From: Janthinobacterium psychrotolerans
GTDB lineage: Bacteria; Pseudomonadota; Gammaproteobacteria; Burkholderiales; Burkholderiaceae_D
Assembly: GCF_001677885.1 (NCBI RefSeq)
Contig: NZ_LOCQ01000054.1
Location: 183,067-247,066, forward strand
Reading direction: 5' to 3'
DNA: 64,000 bases
Shown: piece by piece, positions 53,329 to 61,932 of the stretch
Position numbering within the stretch: position 1 is the first letter of the stretch
How the letters are laid out: each line of letters starts with the position of its first letter
Made by a program: the position numbers and the translations under genes
The notes under the pieces: generated by a model
What the model saw: only the letters and a program-made list of their open reading frames with translations
Told to the model about the DNA's origin: nothing
Database searches by the model: none

Positions 53329-55686
53329 CTAGAACGCCAGGTTCAATGACAGCGCTGCGGTGCGGCCCGGTTCAGTCAGCAGTTCGATGTCGCGCCGGTC
53401 ACGCGCGACCGACGGCTGCAGGCTGCGTGCGCTGGAATAATCCCAGTAACGTTTGTCTCCCAGGTTGTAAATGCCGGCATCGAGGCGCATGTTTCTGTTG
53501 AGCTGCCAGTAGCCGATCAGATCGAAAGACGCATGGCCCGGCACGCGGAACAGTGCCGTCGTGGCATCGGCCAGCGCCGGCCCCGAGTTATTGTAGGCAT
53601 CGCGGCTGGTCGCCACGGCCTGCTTGCTGCCAACAAAAGTGCCGGTCAGATTCACGCCCCACGCTTTCATCGGCGCATCGTAGCCGGCACCGATGATGGC
53701 CTTGCGCGGCAACACGGACTCGAGTGGAACGTCCTTGTCGCCGGCATAGCTGGATTTGGCAGTGCCGCGGCTCAGGCCCATGGCCCAGGTTGTATAGATG
53801 CCTTTGGCCTGCGAACTCCATTGCCCGTGGTCGAGCCGTGCGCTCAGTTCGAAGCCGTAAATTTTCGCATCGTCGCGGTTCTCGGCCTGGTAGATGGTGC
53901 CGATATGCGCCGGCACCTTGGCAAACATGGCCGGAAACATCGCGCGCCCGTAGCGGGTGTAGGCGATGAAATCCTTGTACTGCGTGTAGAACAGCGACGT
54001 GTTCAAGGTCACGCCCGGCGTGGGCTTGCCCTTCAGGCCGATCTCAAAAGCATCGCTGGTTTCCTGTTTCAGGTGTTGATTGCCGATCAGCGCGTACTGA
54101 TTGTTGGCGACATAGTTGCTGGCCAGGTTCCATGAGCCGAAAATCTCGCCGGCCGATGGCGCACGTCCGCTGCGCTTGTACTGCGCATACGCCGCCATGG
54201 CCGGCGTGACGTCGTAGCTCAGGCCCAGGCTGGGACTCCAGATGGTGGTGCTCGGGGTGCCGTACATCTTTTCCACGTCGGCGGGTGTCAACACGCCCGA
54301 GACAAAGTTGTCCAGGTCACGCGTCTTGATCCTGGCGTAGTCGCCGCGCAGCGCCGGGATCAGCACCAGGCGATGGCCGCCAAGGTCGAAGCCGATGTGA
54401 TCCTGCACGAACAGTCCCGCGCGAACGGTCGTGGTGTCCGGTTGCGGCTTCATGTAGCCGGCCACATTCCATGGCCGCTCCACATCCTGCGTCGACGCGT
54501 TCAGTCCATAGCTGAGATAGTGCCGGCCCAGCCGCTTGTTGACCACGCTCGACAGCCCCCAGGTGCGCGTCTTGTTTTCGGAAACATTGCGCACACCGGC
54601 CTTGGTCGCCACCGTCTGCGTGTCGGTCGTGTCTTTCGTCCCGGTGCTCTGGAAATACAGGCGCGTATCGGCCTGGTCGGCCCAGGCGTTGTTCGGCGTC
54701 CACTGGTGCATCAACTGCAGCGTGTTGCGGCTGGTGTCGCTGTGTTGCTGCGAGTTTTCGGTAATAAAGCTGCTGGTGGTATCCCAGCCGAAGAATGACG
54801 TGTCGTTCTTGCGCCGGTACAAATCGGCAGAAAGTTCGAGCCGGTTGGCCGCATCGATGCGCAGTGCGCCCTTGAGCAGCAAGGCATCGGAATGCCAGTC
54901 GTTCGCCATGCTGTCGACGCTATCGCTGTTGTTGCGCGTGGCATGCCCGTCGCGCCGCGAATAACTGACCAGTCCATCCAGGTTGCCGCTTTTGCCGGCG
55001 GCGGTCACGCTCTCGTTCCACGAGCGGTCGGCCGAGTCGTAGCCCACTTTGCCGCCGAAATACGACACCTTGTCGCCGCGCAGATAGTCGTCCGCCGACT
55101 TGGTCTTGAAGCTCACGGCACCGCCGATACCACCCGCCGAGCGCGTGGCCGAGGTGGTGCCGGAGAGGATATTGACCGAGGTGAACATCTCGGGATCGAT
55201 GAAGTCGCGACCGACCCCAAACGAATTGACCCCGGCCCGGCTCACATAAGGTCGAGTCGTGGCATCGGGCATTTCAATCCCGTCGACATCCATGCCGACC
55301 CGGTTGCCTTCAATGCCGCGAATGTTGTAGCCGGTCGTGCCGGAACGGTCAAAGCTGCTGCGGTTGCGCGTGGTGCCCGCCGCCGTGCCCGGCGCGGACA
55401 CCAAAGGCTGGTTGCGCACCACATCCTTCATGTTGTTGGCGCGCTCGAGGGCGTCGCCACTGAGCGTCGTCGATGTGCCAGGGTCGGCCAGAGCCTGCTC
55501 GGTCACCTCGACGGGCGGCAGCGTCTGCAAGAACGGCGGTTTGCTATTTTCCTGGGCAAATGCCGGCGCCAGGAAAAGGGTCGAGATGGCGCAGGCCAGC
55601 GAGGTGCGAACCAAAAGGGGAGTGCGGCGATGGCGTGCAGCCACGCGCCGCTGCGGGAGCGTATCCCGTAAAGCGTATCCGGTCAT
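53329..55686 (-). CDS. TonB-dependent receptor, heme/hemoglobin-type
   Basis: A 785-residue receptor with a long N-terminal export segment (signal peptide ending AFAQEN near residue 46). The plug has RSGTTGYNIRGIEGNRVGMDVDGIEMPD and SARSAGGIGGAVSFKTK-like TSATRSAGGIGGAVSF. The barrel ends with ALSLNLAF and terminal Phe. The plug wording (NIRGIEGNRVGMDVDGIE) is that of the hemoglobin/transferrin/lactoferrin receptor group, though heme binding residues were not checked. A Fur box lies about 90 bases upstream. EF-hand and DUF4198 genes follow in the operon. Confidence 0.88.
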   Translation of the reverse strand: MTGYALRDTLPQRRVAARHRRTPLLVRTSLACAISTLFLAPAFAQENSKPPFLQTLPPVEVTEQALADPGTSTTLSGDALERANNMKDVVRNQPLVSAPGTAAGTTRNRSSFDRSGTTGYNIRGIEGNRVGMDVDGIEMPDATTRPYVSRAGVNSFGVGRDFIDPEMFTSVNILSGTTSATRSAGGIGGAVSFKTKSADDYLRGDKVSYFGGKVGYDSADRSWNESVTAAGKSGNLDGLVSYSRRDGHATRNNSDSVDSMANDWHSDALLLKGALRIDAANRLELSADLYRRKNDTSFFGWDTTSSFITENSQQHSDTSRNTLQLMHQWTPNNAWADQADTRLYFQSTGTKDTTDTQTVATKAGVRNVSENKTRTWGLSSVVNKRLGRHYLSYGLNASTQDVERPWNVAGYMKPQPDTTTVRAGLFVQDHIGFDLGGHRLVLIPALRGDYARIKTRDLDNFVSGVLTPADVEKMYGTPSTTIWSPSLGLSYDVTPAMAAYAQYKRSGRAPSAGEIFGSWNLASNYVANNQYALIGNQHLKQETSDAFEIGLKGKPTPGVTLNTSLFYTQYKDFIAYTRYGRAMFPAMFAKVPAHIGTIYQAENRDDAKIYGFELSARLDHGQWSSQAKGIYTTWAMGLSRGTAKSSYAGDKDVPLESVLPRKAIIGAGYDAPMKAWGVNLTGTFVGSKQAVATSRDAYNNSGPALADATTALFRVPGHASFDLIGYWQLNRNMRLDAGIYNLGDKRYWDYSSARSLQPSVARDRRDIELLTEPGRTAALSLNLAF

Positions 55687-55772
55687 AAAGTCTCTTCAGG
55701 CTTGTTTTTGGCTGGATACCTCCTCTTTGGCGTTGCGGGGATTTCTGGCTGGCAAGGAAGTGTACGCTAAAT

Positions 55773-55791
55773 GGGAATGATATTCATTAAC
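55773..55791. promoter_or_regulatory. Fur box upstream of the TonB receptor operon
   Basis: GGGAATGATATTCATTAAC closely matches the 19-base Fur consensus (AATGATA and TCATTA half-sites forming AATGA/TCATT around TAT). It lies about 90 bases upstream of the receptor start on the minus strand, so iron repression of the whole operon is likely. Confidence 0.8.
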
Positions 55792-56137
55792 TTTTTTAGG
55801 AGGGATACGGGAGTTGGATTGGACGCATGCGTCGCTTGAGCTGCGCTTAGTCAAAGTGGCAGTGAGGGCCAAGTCTGCCACGCGGAAACAGACTGATGCG
55901 CTGGGCGCCGTAAAAGTATGCTCAGTCGAAAGCTAATCAGAACCACACAGGCGCACTGCAGGCGCGCGAGGCTGCCGCGTACCCGCAAGCAGTGTGTAGA
56001 TTCGAAGCGTGCAGCCGAAAAAAAAGAGAGGGGGATTCACATCCTAGCTCAGAACCCGCATATATCCTAGATTATGGCAATTTGAAATTTCCATATACCC
56101 CAAAACATCCCCTTCTGACATACGCATCAACCGCTAT

Positions 56138-56252
56138 AAAACCTTCTGGCCTATCCCTCGAAACCGAGCGTTCATGCAGGTCTGCAGGATGTAAGCATCG
56201 CGCTGTAGATGGAAATGCGGCAGCTTGTCGAGGGTGTGGGTGCCGTACGTAT
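56138..56252. repeat. Degenerate island repeat, copy R1
   Basis: This copy shares with 60115-60233 the order AACCTTCTG, GAAACCGA, TTCATGC, CAGGAT, GGAAATGCGGCAG-like and TGTCGAGGGTGTGGG. On the minus strand it reads TYGTHTLDKLPHFHLQRDAYIL, possibly a scrap of a mobile-element protein, but no family was recognised. Confidence 0.6.
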
Positions 56253-56556
56253 GTAGTGAGCATTCAAACCGTCTAACCTCCCCATAGAAAAGAATGCCGG
56301 TGTACGGCTCGACAAAATTTGGCACATGGATATGGTTGGAAATGCAGAGACACAGCAAACCAATTAAGAATATTATATTTCAGCTCTTTTACGACTAACA
56401 GAATATCTGCATCCCAGCACTTCTAAGGTACGCCAGTAACTGGGTGCAGGGACGAATGAGCCAGGTAGTTGCGACTAGCAGAAGGTCTAAAAATCTAGCT
56501 TTACGCATTAAACTTCGTACAAATTCTAAATTAATACATTGCGTTTCTCTGTGCAT

Positions 56557-57362
56557 TTAGTTGCTTAGTTTTCTTCTAATAGCATTTGCTATCTCTGGCA
56601 ATGCTTTGCCATCATCCCATGTTAAGTAACGGTAAGCTTTCATCATCACATGCATCTTATCAGGATCTACTCCCGCATTGATCATAAGGACCTTTTTTTA
56701 CTTTTCATCATCTCCATAAAGAAAGATGAAAACTCATTTATAGGCCAACCACTAGAGCTATCGAAAAAATTATCGGTCAATATAAAAATTCCAACATTTG
56801 CATTCTCAATTCCTTCATTTACCTTTATATAGATGCTATCACCATAGTCTATTTCATAACTATCTAACCACGTACCAATACTCTCTGCTTGCAAATAAGC
56901 ATTTAAAGGATTGACAATAAACTCCTTGTCTTTGGAGGAATGGCTAATAAAAACTTTTGATTCATTTTTCTTCATAGATTTATATTGAGGATGTTTTGAT
57001 TCTAGATATTCTCTTTCAGGCCAATGAAATAGAAATCCTGATTCATCACAAAAAGCGGAATCTACCATTGCCTCATCAATAAATGTCAGCATATTGAAAG
57101 AAAATGTGTTTTCCAAAAAAACGTTGTGACGCCTCATTTTTTCTGGATAATTTTCACGAAGCCATTTTTCAAATATTACGGGATTTCCTTGAAGGTTAAC
57201 AATAATCGAAAATTCTAGGCAATATGGATTATTATTGACCACCGCCCCTACCATTGTTGCATAATCCTTATCGAAATTATTCAAAACACCTTTGACAAAT
57301 TCCCTTTCTTTTATACGTGATCCATATTCACATTCAAATAAATACATATAATTATTTTCCAT
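56557..57362 (-). pseudogene. TIR-domain protein gene, frameshifted in an A-run
   Basis: The first frame (57362 down to 56682) encodes 226 residues: an unrecognised N-terminal domain, then a TIR domain beginning SKVFISHSSKDKEF and continuing TWLDSYEIDYGDSIYIKVNEGIENANVGIFILTDNFF and GWPINEFSSFF, with the candidate catalytic Glu in INEF. It stops after MMKSKKRSL at a run of A. Shifting one base gives KKVLMINAGVDPDKMHVMMKAYRYLTWDDGKALPEIANAIRRKLSN (given in parts here), ending at 56557, a normal TIR C-terminus. TIR proteins cleave NAD+ or signal in anti-phage defence. A real inactivation, phase variation or a sequencing slip are all possible. Confidence 0.75.
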
Positions 57363-58277
57363 ATTCCCGTATTTTCATTATTCAATATTTTTCGATATCG
57401 ACTATAGGATTTGCTTAGGCTGCGATCCTGTTTTCTATATGGTAAAGAATGGCAATTTTTAGTGTTTCACTATTTCATGAAGATAAGTGTATTACACTCT
57501 TTACTCTAGCAAAGGAAATTCTTTCCGGCAATGCATATCTGTACGATTTACGAAATGCAAAATCCATTCGCTGAAGATGGCTTCCTGATAATTTTTGTTG
57601 ATATGACATTGCAAGTACGAGACCATACAGCATAAGCGATCAAAATTTCTGGCTTAAACGCCGCGTACTGCGGAAGATGGGCGTCCCGCTTATAAGTGGA
57701 AATCCGGCAGGTTGTCGGGGCCGTACGTAAAGAGCGTCTGCAACTTGTACCCTACTCACTGCTCCCTAATCACCACGCGGGATTACAGCCGACAGGCAAT
57801 CAGGTGTAGGGGAAATTGCGATAGTTGGCTGAGCAGATGTGCTCACGCGACCTACGGACTTCACAAGCGTTGGCTTCTGGCCTACGCTCCCGAGGATGCA
57901 ACGCCTACTTCTTGGACGCTTGTGACCGAGTATATGTAGACAAAAATGTGATGAGGACACTCTCTCTGCCTCCCACGATTCATTCAGTCTGCAATTTTTT
58001 TCAGTTTAGGGCTGCTAGCAGCTCTTCTGCCTCACGAGGCTAGCCACCTATGGCATAGAAACAGTGTCTTTAATGAAATTACGTTCGTGAAGTGATGTGT
58101 TTGATGCTATGGAAATCGGGATACCACCCAAGTATAGGAAACATCTGTATCCTATCAGAAAGAGCGCTGCAGTCAGATCAGTAGGCTTATGCCTGAGTGA
58201 CGCATTAACCTGTTGTTAGAGAGCGATCACTAATAATTTGTTAAATAATACCGATAAACATTTAACACTGGGATAAC
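57363..58277. other. Gene-free region upstream of the dCTP deaminase gene
   Basis: About 900 bases with no supported protein gene. It contains degenerate repeat R2 near 57650-57738 and AT-rich promoter-like sequence next to the deaminase (TTGTTA... and TAATACC). In AvcD systems a small antagonist RNA (AvcI) is encoded just upstream of the deaminase. The 57940-58277 part is the place to look for such an RNA, but no RNA structure was established by eye. Confidence 0.4.
57650..57738. repeat. Degenerate island repeat, copy R2
   Basis: Shares TTTCTGGC, GGCGTC-CGCTTATAAGTGGAAATCCGGCAG (as parts) and GTTGTCGGGGCCGTACGTA with copy R1, with the middle GTGTGGGT missing. It lies between the TIR and deaminase genes. 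Confidence 0.5.
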
Positions 58278-59948
58278 ATGCAAAATTACTTGCATTCTGC
58301 AATTGACACCATCTACCGCAAGGATGATGAACTGATAATTATTGGATTGACCGGTCGAACTGGAAGCGGTTGTTCAACAGTCGCGCAAATTCTGTGCTCG
58401 GAACAAAACGAAATTCGACACTCATTGCACGGAAGTGATTCACCCCCCAACAATGAAGCACGTAAGCAAAAAATCATCAAACGTCACTTCGACGTAACTT
58501 GGCAGAAATTCGAATTGATCCAAGTACGTTCCGTTATAACGTTATTCCTGATTGAGGAAGGCGTTGTTAATATCATGTTCAAGCTGCGCGAACTTTTGAA
58601 GGATGAAAAAAAACTCAACTTCGGCGAGCTAGAAACGTCCCTTAAAAAAATTGAGGCGTCACTAAATGAAGAAAGAACGTCGAAGATTCCAGAGCTGACC
58701 ATTCAGTTCTACACAATGACGCTACCGAACCTTTGCGCAGAATTGCGTGTCGTACTCGGCGAGAGCGCCTTCATCAAATTGTATCAAGAAATCGGTAAAA
58801 ATATTCGATTGTCCGGATCTGCACTAAACGCGAGCCTTGTTGATGGGAAATTCTTCACCCTAGCTGAAAAAATCAATACAATCATTAAGCATATAATTAC
58901 TTCCAATAAGCAATTAAAGAAAAGTACTCTGATCGTAATCGACGCCATTCGTAGCAATCTTGAAGCGATGTTTTTTCAGGATCGATATGCTGCCTTTTAT
59001 TTAGCTGCCGTTTCATGCCCTGACAACCAGAGAAAGCAGCGGCTTTATACGCTAAAATTTTCGGATGACGACGTAAAAATTATTGACAAAGAGGAATATG
59101 TTGCGCGAGATCTGAATAATACTACTACTTATTCTGTCCAAGATATTCAGGCTTGCATCCAGCGTGCAGATATTTACATTAGTAATCCAGATCAAAATAA
59201 TGAAGTTTCAAAATACTCGAATCTTTCTGATCAAATCATTAGATTCGTTTCCCTAATGAAACGGCCAGGTATTGTAACTCCCACTTCGGTAGAGCGATGC
59301 ATGCAGTTGGCTTATACGGCTAAACTGAATTCCGGTTGCATATCAAGACAGGTAGGTGCTGCGATTACCGATAAGAATTTTTCGGTGCAGGCTATCGGAT
59401 GGAACGACGCTCCCTATGGTCAAGTTCCTTGCGTGCTACGAAATCGTGACGATCTCATTGCTGGCCAAGATCAGAAAGCCTACAGTGAGTACGAGAAAAA
59501 TGATAAAAAATATCTTGATCATTTGAAAAAAAATATTGATGTGTATATCCCCATTAAAAAAACAGGGCGGAATATTTCTTATTGCTTTAAATCGGAATAT
59601 AACACACTAACAGGTGTCAAAAATCAAGTTCATACACGGTCGTTGCACGCGGAAGAAAACGCCTTCCTACAGATTTCCAAGTATGGTGGCAGGGGCATTG
59701 AAGGGGGCCTTCTGTTTACGACTGCTAGCCCATGCGAACTGTGCGCTAAAAAAGCTTATCAGCTCGGGGTTACTGCTATTCACTACGTTGACCCTTATCC
59801 TGGGATTGCCATAGATCACGTTATTCACGGTGGCACGCAAAATCCTAAAATGGTTTTATTCTCTGGAGCCATTGGACGCGCATTCCACCGCTTATACAAT
59901 CCAATCTTGCCATACAAAGATGAGTTGAGTGCTTTACTGCAAAATTAA
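58278..59948 (+). CDS. Anti-phage dCTP/dCMP deaminase (AvcD/DCD family)
   Basis: A 556-residue two-domain protein. The N-terminal P-loop nucleotide-binding domain opens with IIGLTGRTGSGCSTVAQIL; the usual Walker Lys is Cys (GRTGSGCS). The C-terminal deaminase domain has the zinc and catalytic motif LHAEENAF (His457, Glu459) and SPCELCAKK (Cys486, Cys489), preceded by GCISRQVGAAITD. This layout is that of defence deaminases that deplete dCTP/dCMP on phage infection. In Vibrio cholerae AvcD is held inactive by the AvcI RNA until transcription stops. Here it sits in an AT-rich island with TIR, Mrr and methyltransferase genes, flanked by degenerate repeats. No ribosome site is strong. Confidence 0.92.
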   Translation: MQNYLHSAIDTIYRKDDELIIIGLTGRTGSGCSTVAQILCSEQNEIRHSLHGSDSPPNNEARKQKIIKRHFDVTWQKFELIQVRSVITLFLIEEGVVNIMFKLRELLKDEKKLNFGELETSLKKIEASLNEERTSKIPELTIQFYTMTLPNLCAELRVVLGESAFIKLYQEIGKNIRLSGSALNASLVDGKFFTLAEKINTIIKHIITSNKQLKKSTLIVIDAIRSNLEAMFFQDRYAAFYLAAVSCPDNQRKQRLYTLKFSDDDVKIIDKEEYVARDLNNTTTYSVQDIQACIQRADIYISNPDQNNEVSKYSNLSDQIIRFVSLMKRPGIVTPTSVERCMQLAYTAKLNSGCISRQVGAAITDKNFSVQAIGWNDAPYGQVPCVLRNRDDLIAGQDQKAYSEYEKNDKKYLDHLKKNIDVYIPIKKTGRNISYCFKSEYNTLTGVKNQVHTRSLHAEENAFLQISKYGGRGIEGGLLFTTASPCELCAKKAYQLGVTAIHYVDPYPGIAIDHVIHGGTQNPKMVLFSGAIGRAFHRLYNPILPYKDELSALLQN

Positions 59949-60259
59949 CGTCGTCGCCAAGGAAAAAAGTGCCGCGCCCTCAGGAGGCGCGACTGACATA
60001 CAAGTCGTCCTCCAAATAGCAGTAACGAGACGTTGGCCAAATGGTGTAGATGAAAATGCAATGGCGTGTTCAATGCAGAGCGTGAACTAGGATGCAAGGG
60101 TGCGTGAGGAGCCTTTTAACCTTCTGACCTCCCTCTTGAAACCGAACTTTCATGCTGGTCTTCAGGATATAGGCGTCACACTGTAAGTGAAAATGCAGGA
60201 GCATGTCGAGGGTGTGGGCTCTGTGCGTAGGTGTTTATATATGGGTGATCATATTCCCA
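59949..60259. other. Gene-free region downstream of the deaminase
   Basis: Some 310 bases without a gene. A GC-rich hairpin (CGCGCC CTCAGGA GGCGCG near 59970-59990) lies just after the deaminase stop and could end its transcript, though no T-run follows. Repeat copy R3 occupies 60115-60233, and a partial echo (GGTGTAGATGAAAATGC near 60043) precedes it. Confidence 0.5.
60115..60233. repeat. Degenerate island repeat, copy R3
   Basis: Direct-orientation relative of R1 at roughly three-quarters identity by eye: AACCTTCTGACCTCCC, GAAACCGAAC, TTCATGCTGGTC, CAGGATATAGGCGTC, AAATGCAGGAGCATGTCGAGGGTGTGGG in order (quoted in parts). With R1 and R2 it brackets the TIR and deaminase genes. Confidence 0.6.
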
Positions 60260-60667
60260 CTCGCAGCCTGCCATTTTTCAGGACCAATGGCAGCCAGTTC
60301 ACCGACCGCTTTAGCAGCAAGAAAAAGAAACGGAAACGGGCGACCGGATTCCCAGCAGCAAGCACGCGTTTGACGTCCTACGTAAACAGCTGGCGATCGA
60401 ACATCGTCTGATCCCGCCACGTCATCCGCAGACCAACGGCATAGTGAAACGCTTCAACGGCCGCATCAGCGAGGTCGTCAATCAGACCCGTTTCGCATCC
60501 AGAGCCGAGCTCGAATCAACACTGCGCAATTACCTGAAAATCTATAACCACAACATCCCACAGCGTGCTCTCAACAACGAAACGCCAGTTCAGGCAATGA
60601 AGAAATGGCAGGCGAAAAAAGCCAGAATTATTCGTTAAACGTGTTTATAACCAGGCGGGTCTTGACA
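60260..60667 (+). pseudogene. IS481-family transposase remnant
   Basis: Only the end of the DDE integrase core survives: TNGSQFTDRFSSKKKK in one frame (to about 60345), then after a frameshift KHAFDVLRKQLAIEHRLIPPRHPQTNGIVKRFNGR and NYLKIYNHNIPQRALNNETPVQAMKKWQ (quoted in parts), stopping at 60638. The motif should read TDNGSQF, so the catalytic Asp is lost. The sequence TGTCAAGACCCGCC (minus strand, ending at 60667) is a plausible terminal inverted repeat of the right end. The 5' two-thirds of the element is missing. It lies between the deaminase and mrr genes. Confidence 0.8.
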
Positions 60668-60795
60668 TCTAGCCGATGCCGCTATCTCTTGTCTTGCAGA
60701 AATAACGTATCATTATGCCTACCAAGAAATGGTTTTTCTCTCACACAAGGTGCTATCCTTGATGCAAGTTAATTATTTGCGCAATAGCGTCGAAC

Positions 60796-61746
60796 ATGAC
60801 AATCCCAGACTATCAAACATTAATGCTCCCCTTCCTTCGAATCGCAAAAGATGGCATGGAGCGTCGATTCAGAGATGCAGTCGAAGTCCTAGCAGAGGAA
60901 TTCGCGCTCACGGACGAAGAACGCAATATCATGCTACCGAGCGGCACTGCGCCTTTATTTGATAATCGCGTTGGCTGGGCACGCACATATCTCAAACAAG
61001 CAACACTCCTACAATCCAGAAAACGGGGTTTTTTTCAAATAACGACAAGAGGCATGGAACTTCTTGCAAAAAAGCCATCAAGGATCGATAACTCTACCCT
61101 TGAGCAATACCCTGAGTACTTGGATTTTAAATTGCGCCGTGGTGAACTACGATTTGAATCAAAAGCTTCCGACGCAAATCCCAAAGCCTCAAACCTTGAA
61201 TTGGCTGAACGTCAGTCAGATTCCACTCCGGAAGAACTATTCTCCCAAGCTTATCAACGCCTGCGCGGCAATCTAGAAGCCGAACTACTAGAGCAAATCA
61301 AAATGTCGTCTCCTGCATTCTTTGAGCGACTAGTGATCGATCTACTTGTCGCCATGGGATATGGGGGTTCTCGTCGCGATGCTGGAAGTGCAATGGGAAA
61401 AAGCGGCGACGGTGGCATTGATGGAATGATTAAGGAAGACAAACTGGGTTTGGATGTGATTTATGTACAAGCCAAGCGCTGGGAGGGAACCGTTGGACGC
61501 CCCGAAATACAGAAATTCGCGGGTGCATTGCAGGGACAGCGAGCAAACAAAGGCATCTTCATCACGACATCCTGTTTTACCCGCGAGGCAATGGAATACA
61601 CGAAAATTATCTCTACGAAGATCATCTTAGTTGATGGGGAGCAGCTCACTTCTTATATGGTCGATCACAACGTCGGAGTATCGCCAGTAAGCAGTTTCGA
61701 CATAAAACGAATCGATTCTGACTATTTCGAGGGAGAAAATGTGTAA
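60796..61746 (+). CDS. mrr: Mrr-type restriction endonuclease
   Basis: A 316-residue protein. The N-terminal winged-helix domain (about residues 5-90: PFLRIAKDGMERRFRDAVEVLAEEFALTDEER; GWARTYLKQATLLQSRKRGFFQIT) is the Mrr_N fold. The C-terminal half is the Mrr nuclease domain with FERLVIDLLVAMGYGG, the catalytic GDGGIDGMI and VIYVQAKRW (D...QxK), and RANKGIFITTSCFT. Mrr enzymes cut DNA with foreign methylation. It is convergent with an adenine methyltransferase; the two could be rival or paired parts of one defence locus. No strong ribosome site is visible before the ATG. Confidence 0.92.
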   Translation: MTIPDYQTLMLPFLRIAKDGMERRFRDAVEVLAEEFALTDEERNIMLPSGTAPLFDNRVGWARTYLKQATLLQSRKRGFFQITTRGMELLAKKPSRIDNSTLEQYPEYLDFKLRRGELRFESKASDANPKASNLELAERQSDSTPEELFSQAYQRLRGNLEAELLEQIKMSSPAFFERLVIDLLVAMGYGGSRRDAGSAMGKSGDGGIDGMIKEDKLGLDVIYVQAKRWEGTVGRPEIQKFAGALQGQRANKGIFITTSCFTREAMEYTKIISTKIILVDGEQLTSYMVDHNVGVSPVSSFDIKRIDSDYFEGENV

Positions 61747-61764
61747 CGTGCGTCAATACCCATA

Positions 61765-61932
61765 ATGGCTACTTGCCAGCAAAACCCAATCTCAGATCAC
61801 CAAAAATTTATGCCGGCTTTGCTCCGCTTCGCATTGGAACCGCCAGGAATATTTTGTGAAATTGAATATGAAATTCTGCTAGATAAATTACAAAAAAGAA
61901 GGATTAAAAAATATATCGCACGCCTACTTTAA
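61765..61932 (+). CDS. Possible small protein, 55 residues
   Basis: A short open frame between mrr and the methyltransferase, starting 18 bases after the mrr stop (ATCQQNPISDHQKFMPALL; PPGIFCEIEYEILLDKLQKRR). It is Lys/Arg-rich at the end and overlaps the methyltransferase stop by four bases on the other strand. No ribosome site is seen and no family recognised. It may be non-coding. Confidence 0.2.
   Translation: MATCQQNPISDHQKFMPALLRFALEPPGIFCEIEYEILLDKLQKRRIKKYIARLL

Larger units (their letters stand above)
55687..56556. other. Gene-free region between the Fur-regulated operon and the defence island
   Basis: About 870 bases with no convincing gene. The left part holds the promoter and Fur box of the TonB receptor; the right part holds degenerate repeat copy R1 (56138-56252). 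The base composition drops from GC-rich to AT-rich near 56.0 kb, marking the start of the acquired block. Short frames here are not protein-like. Confidence 0.5.
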
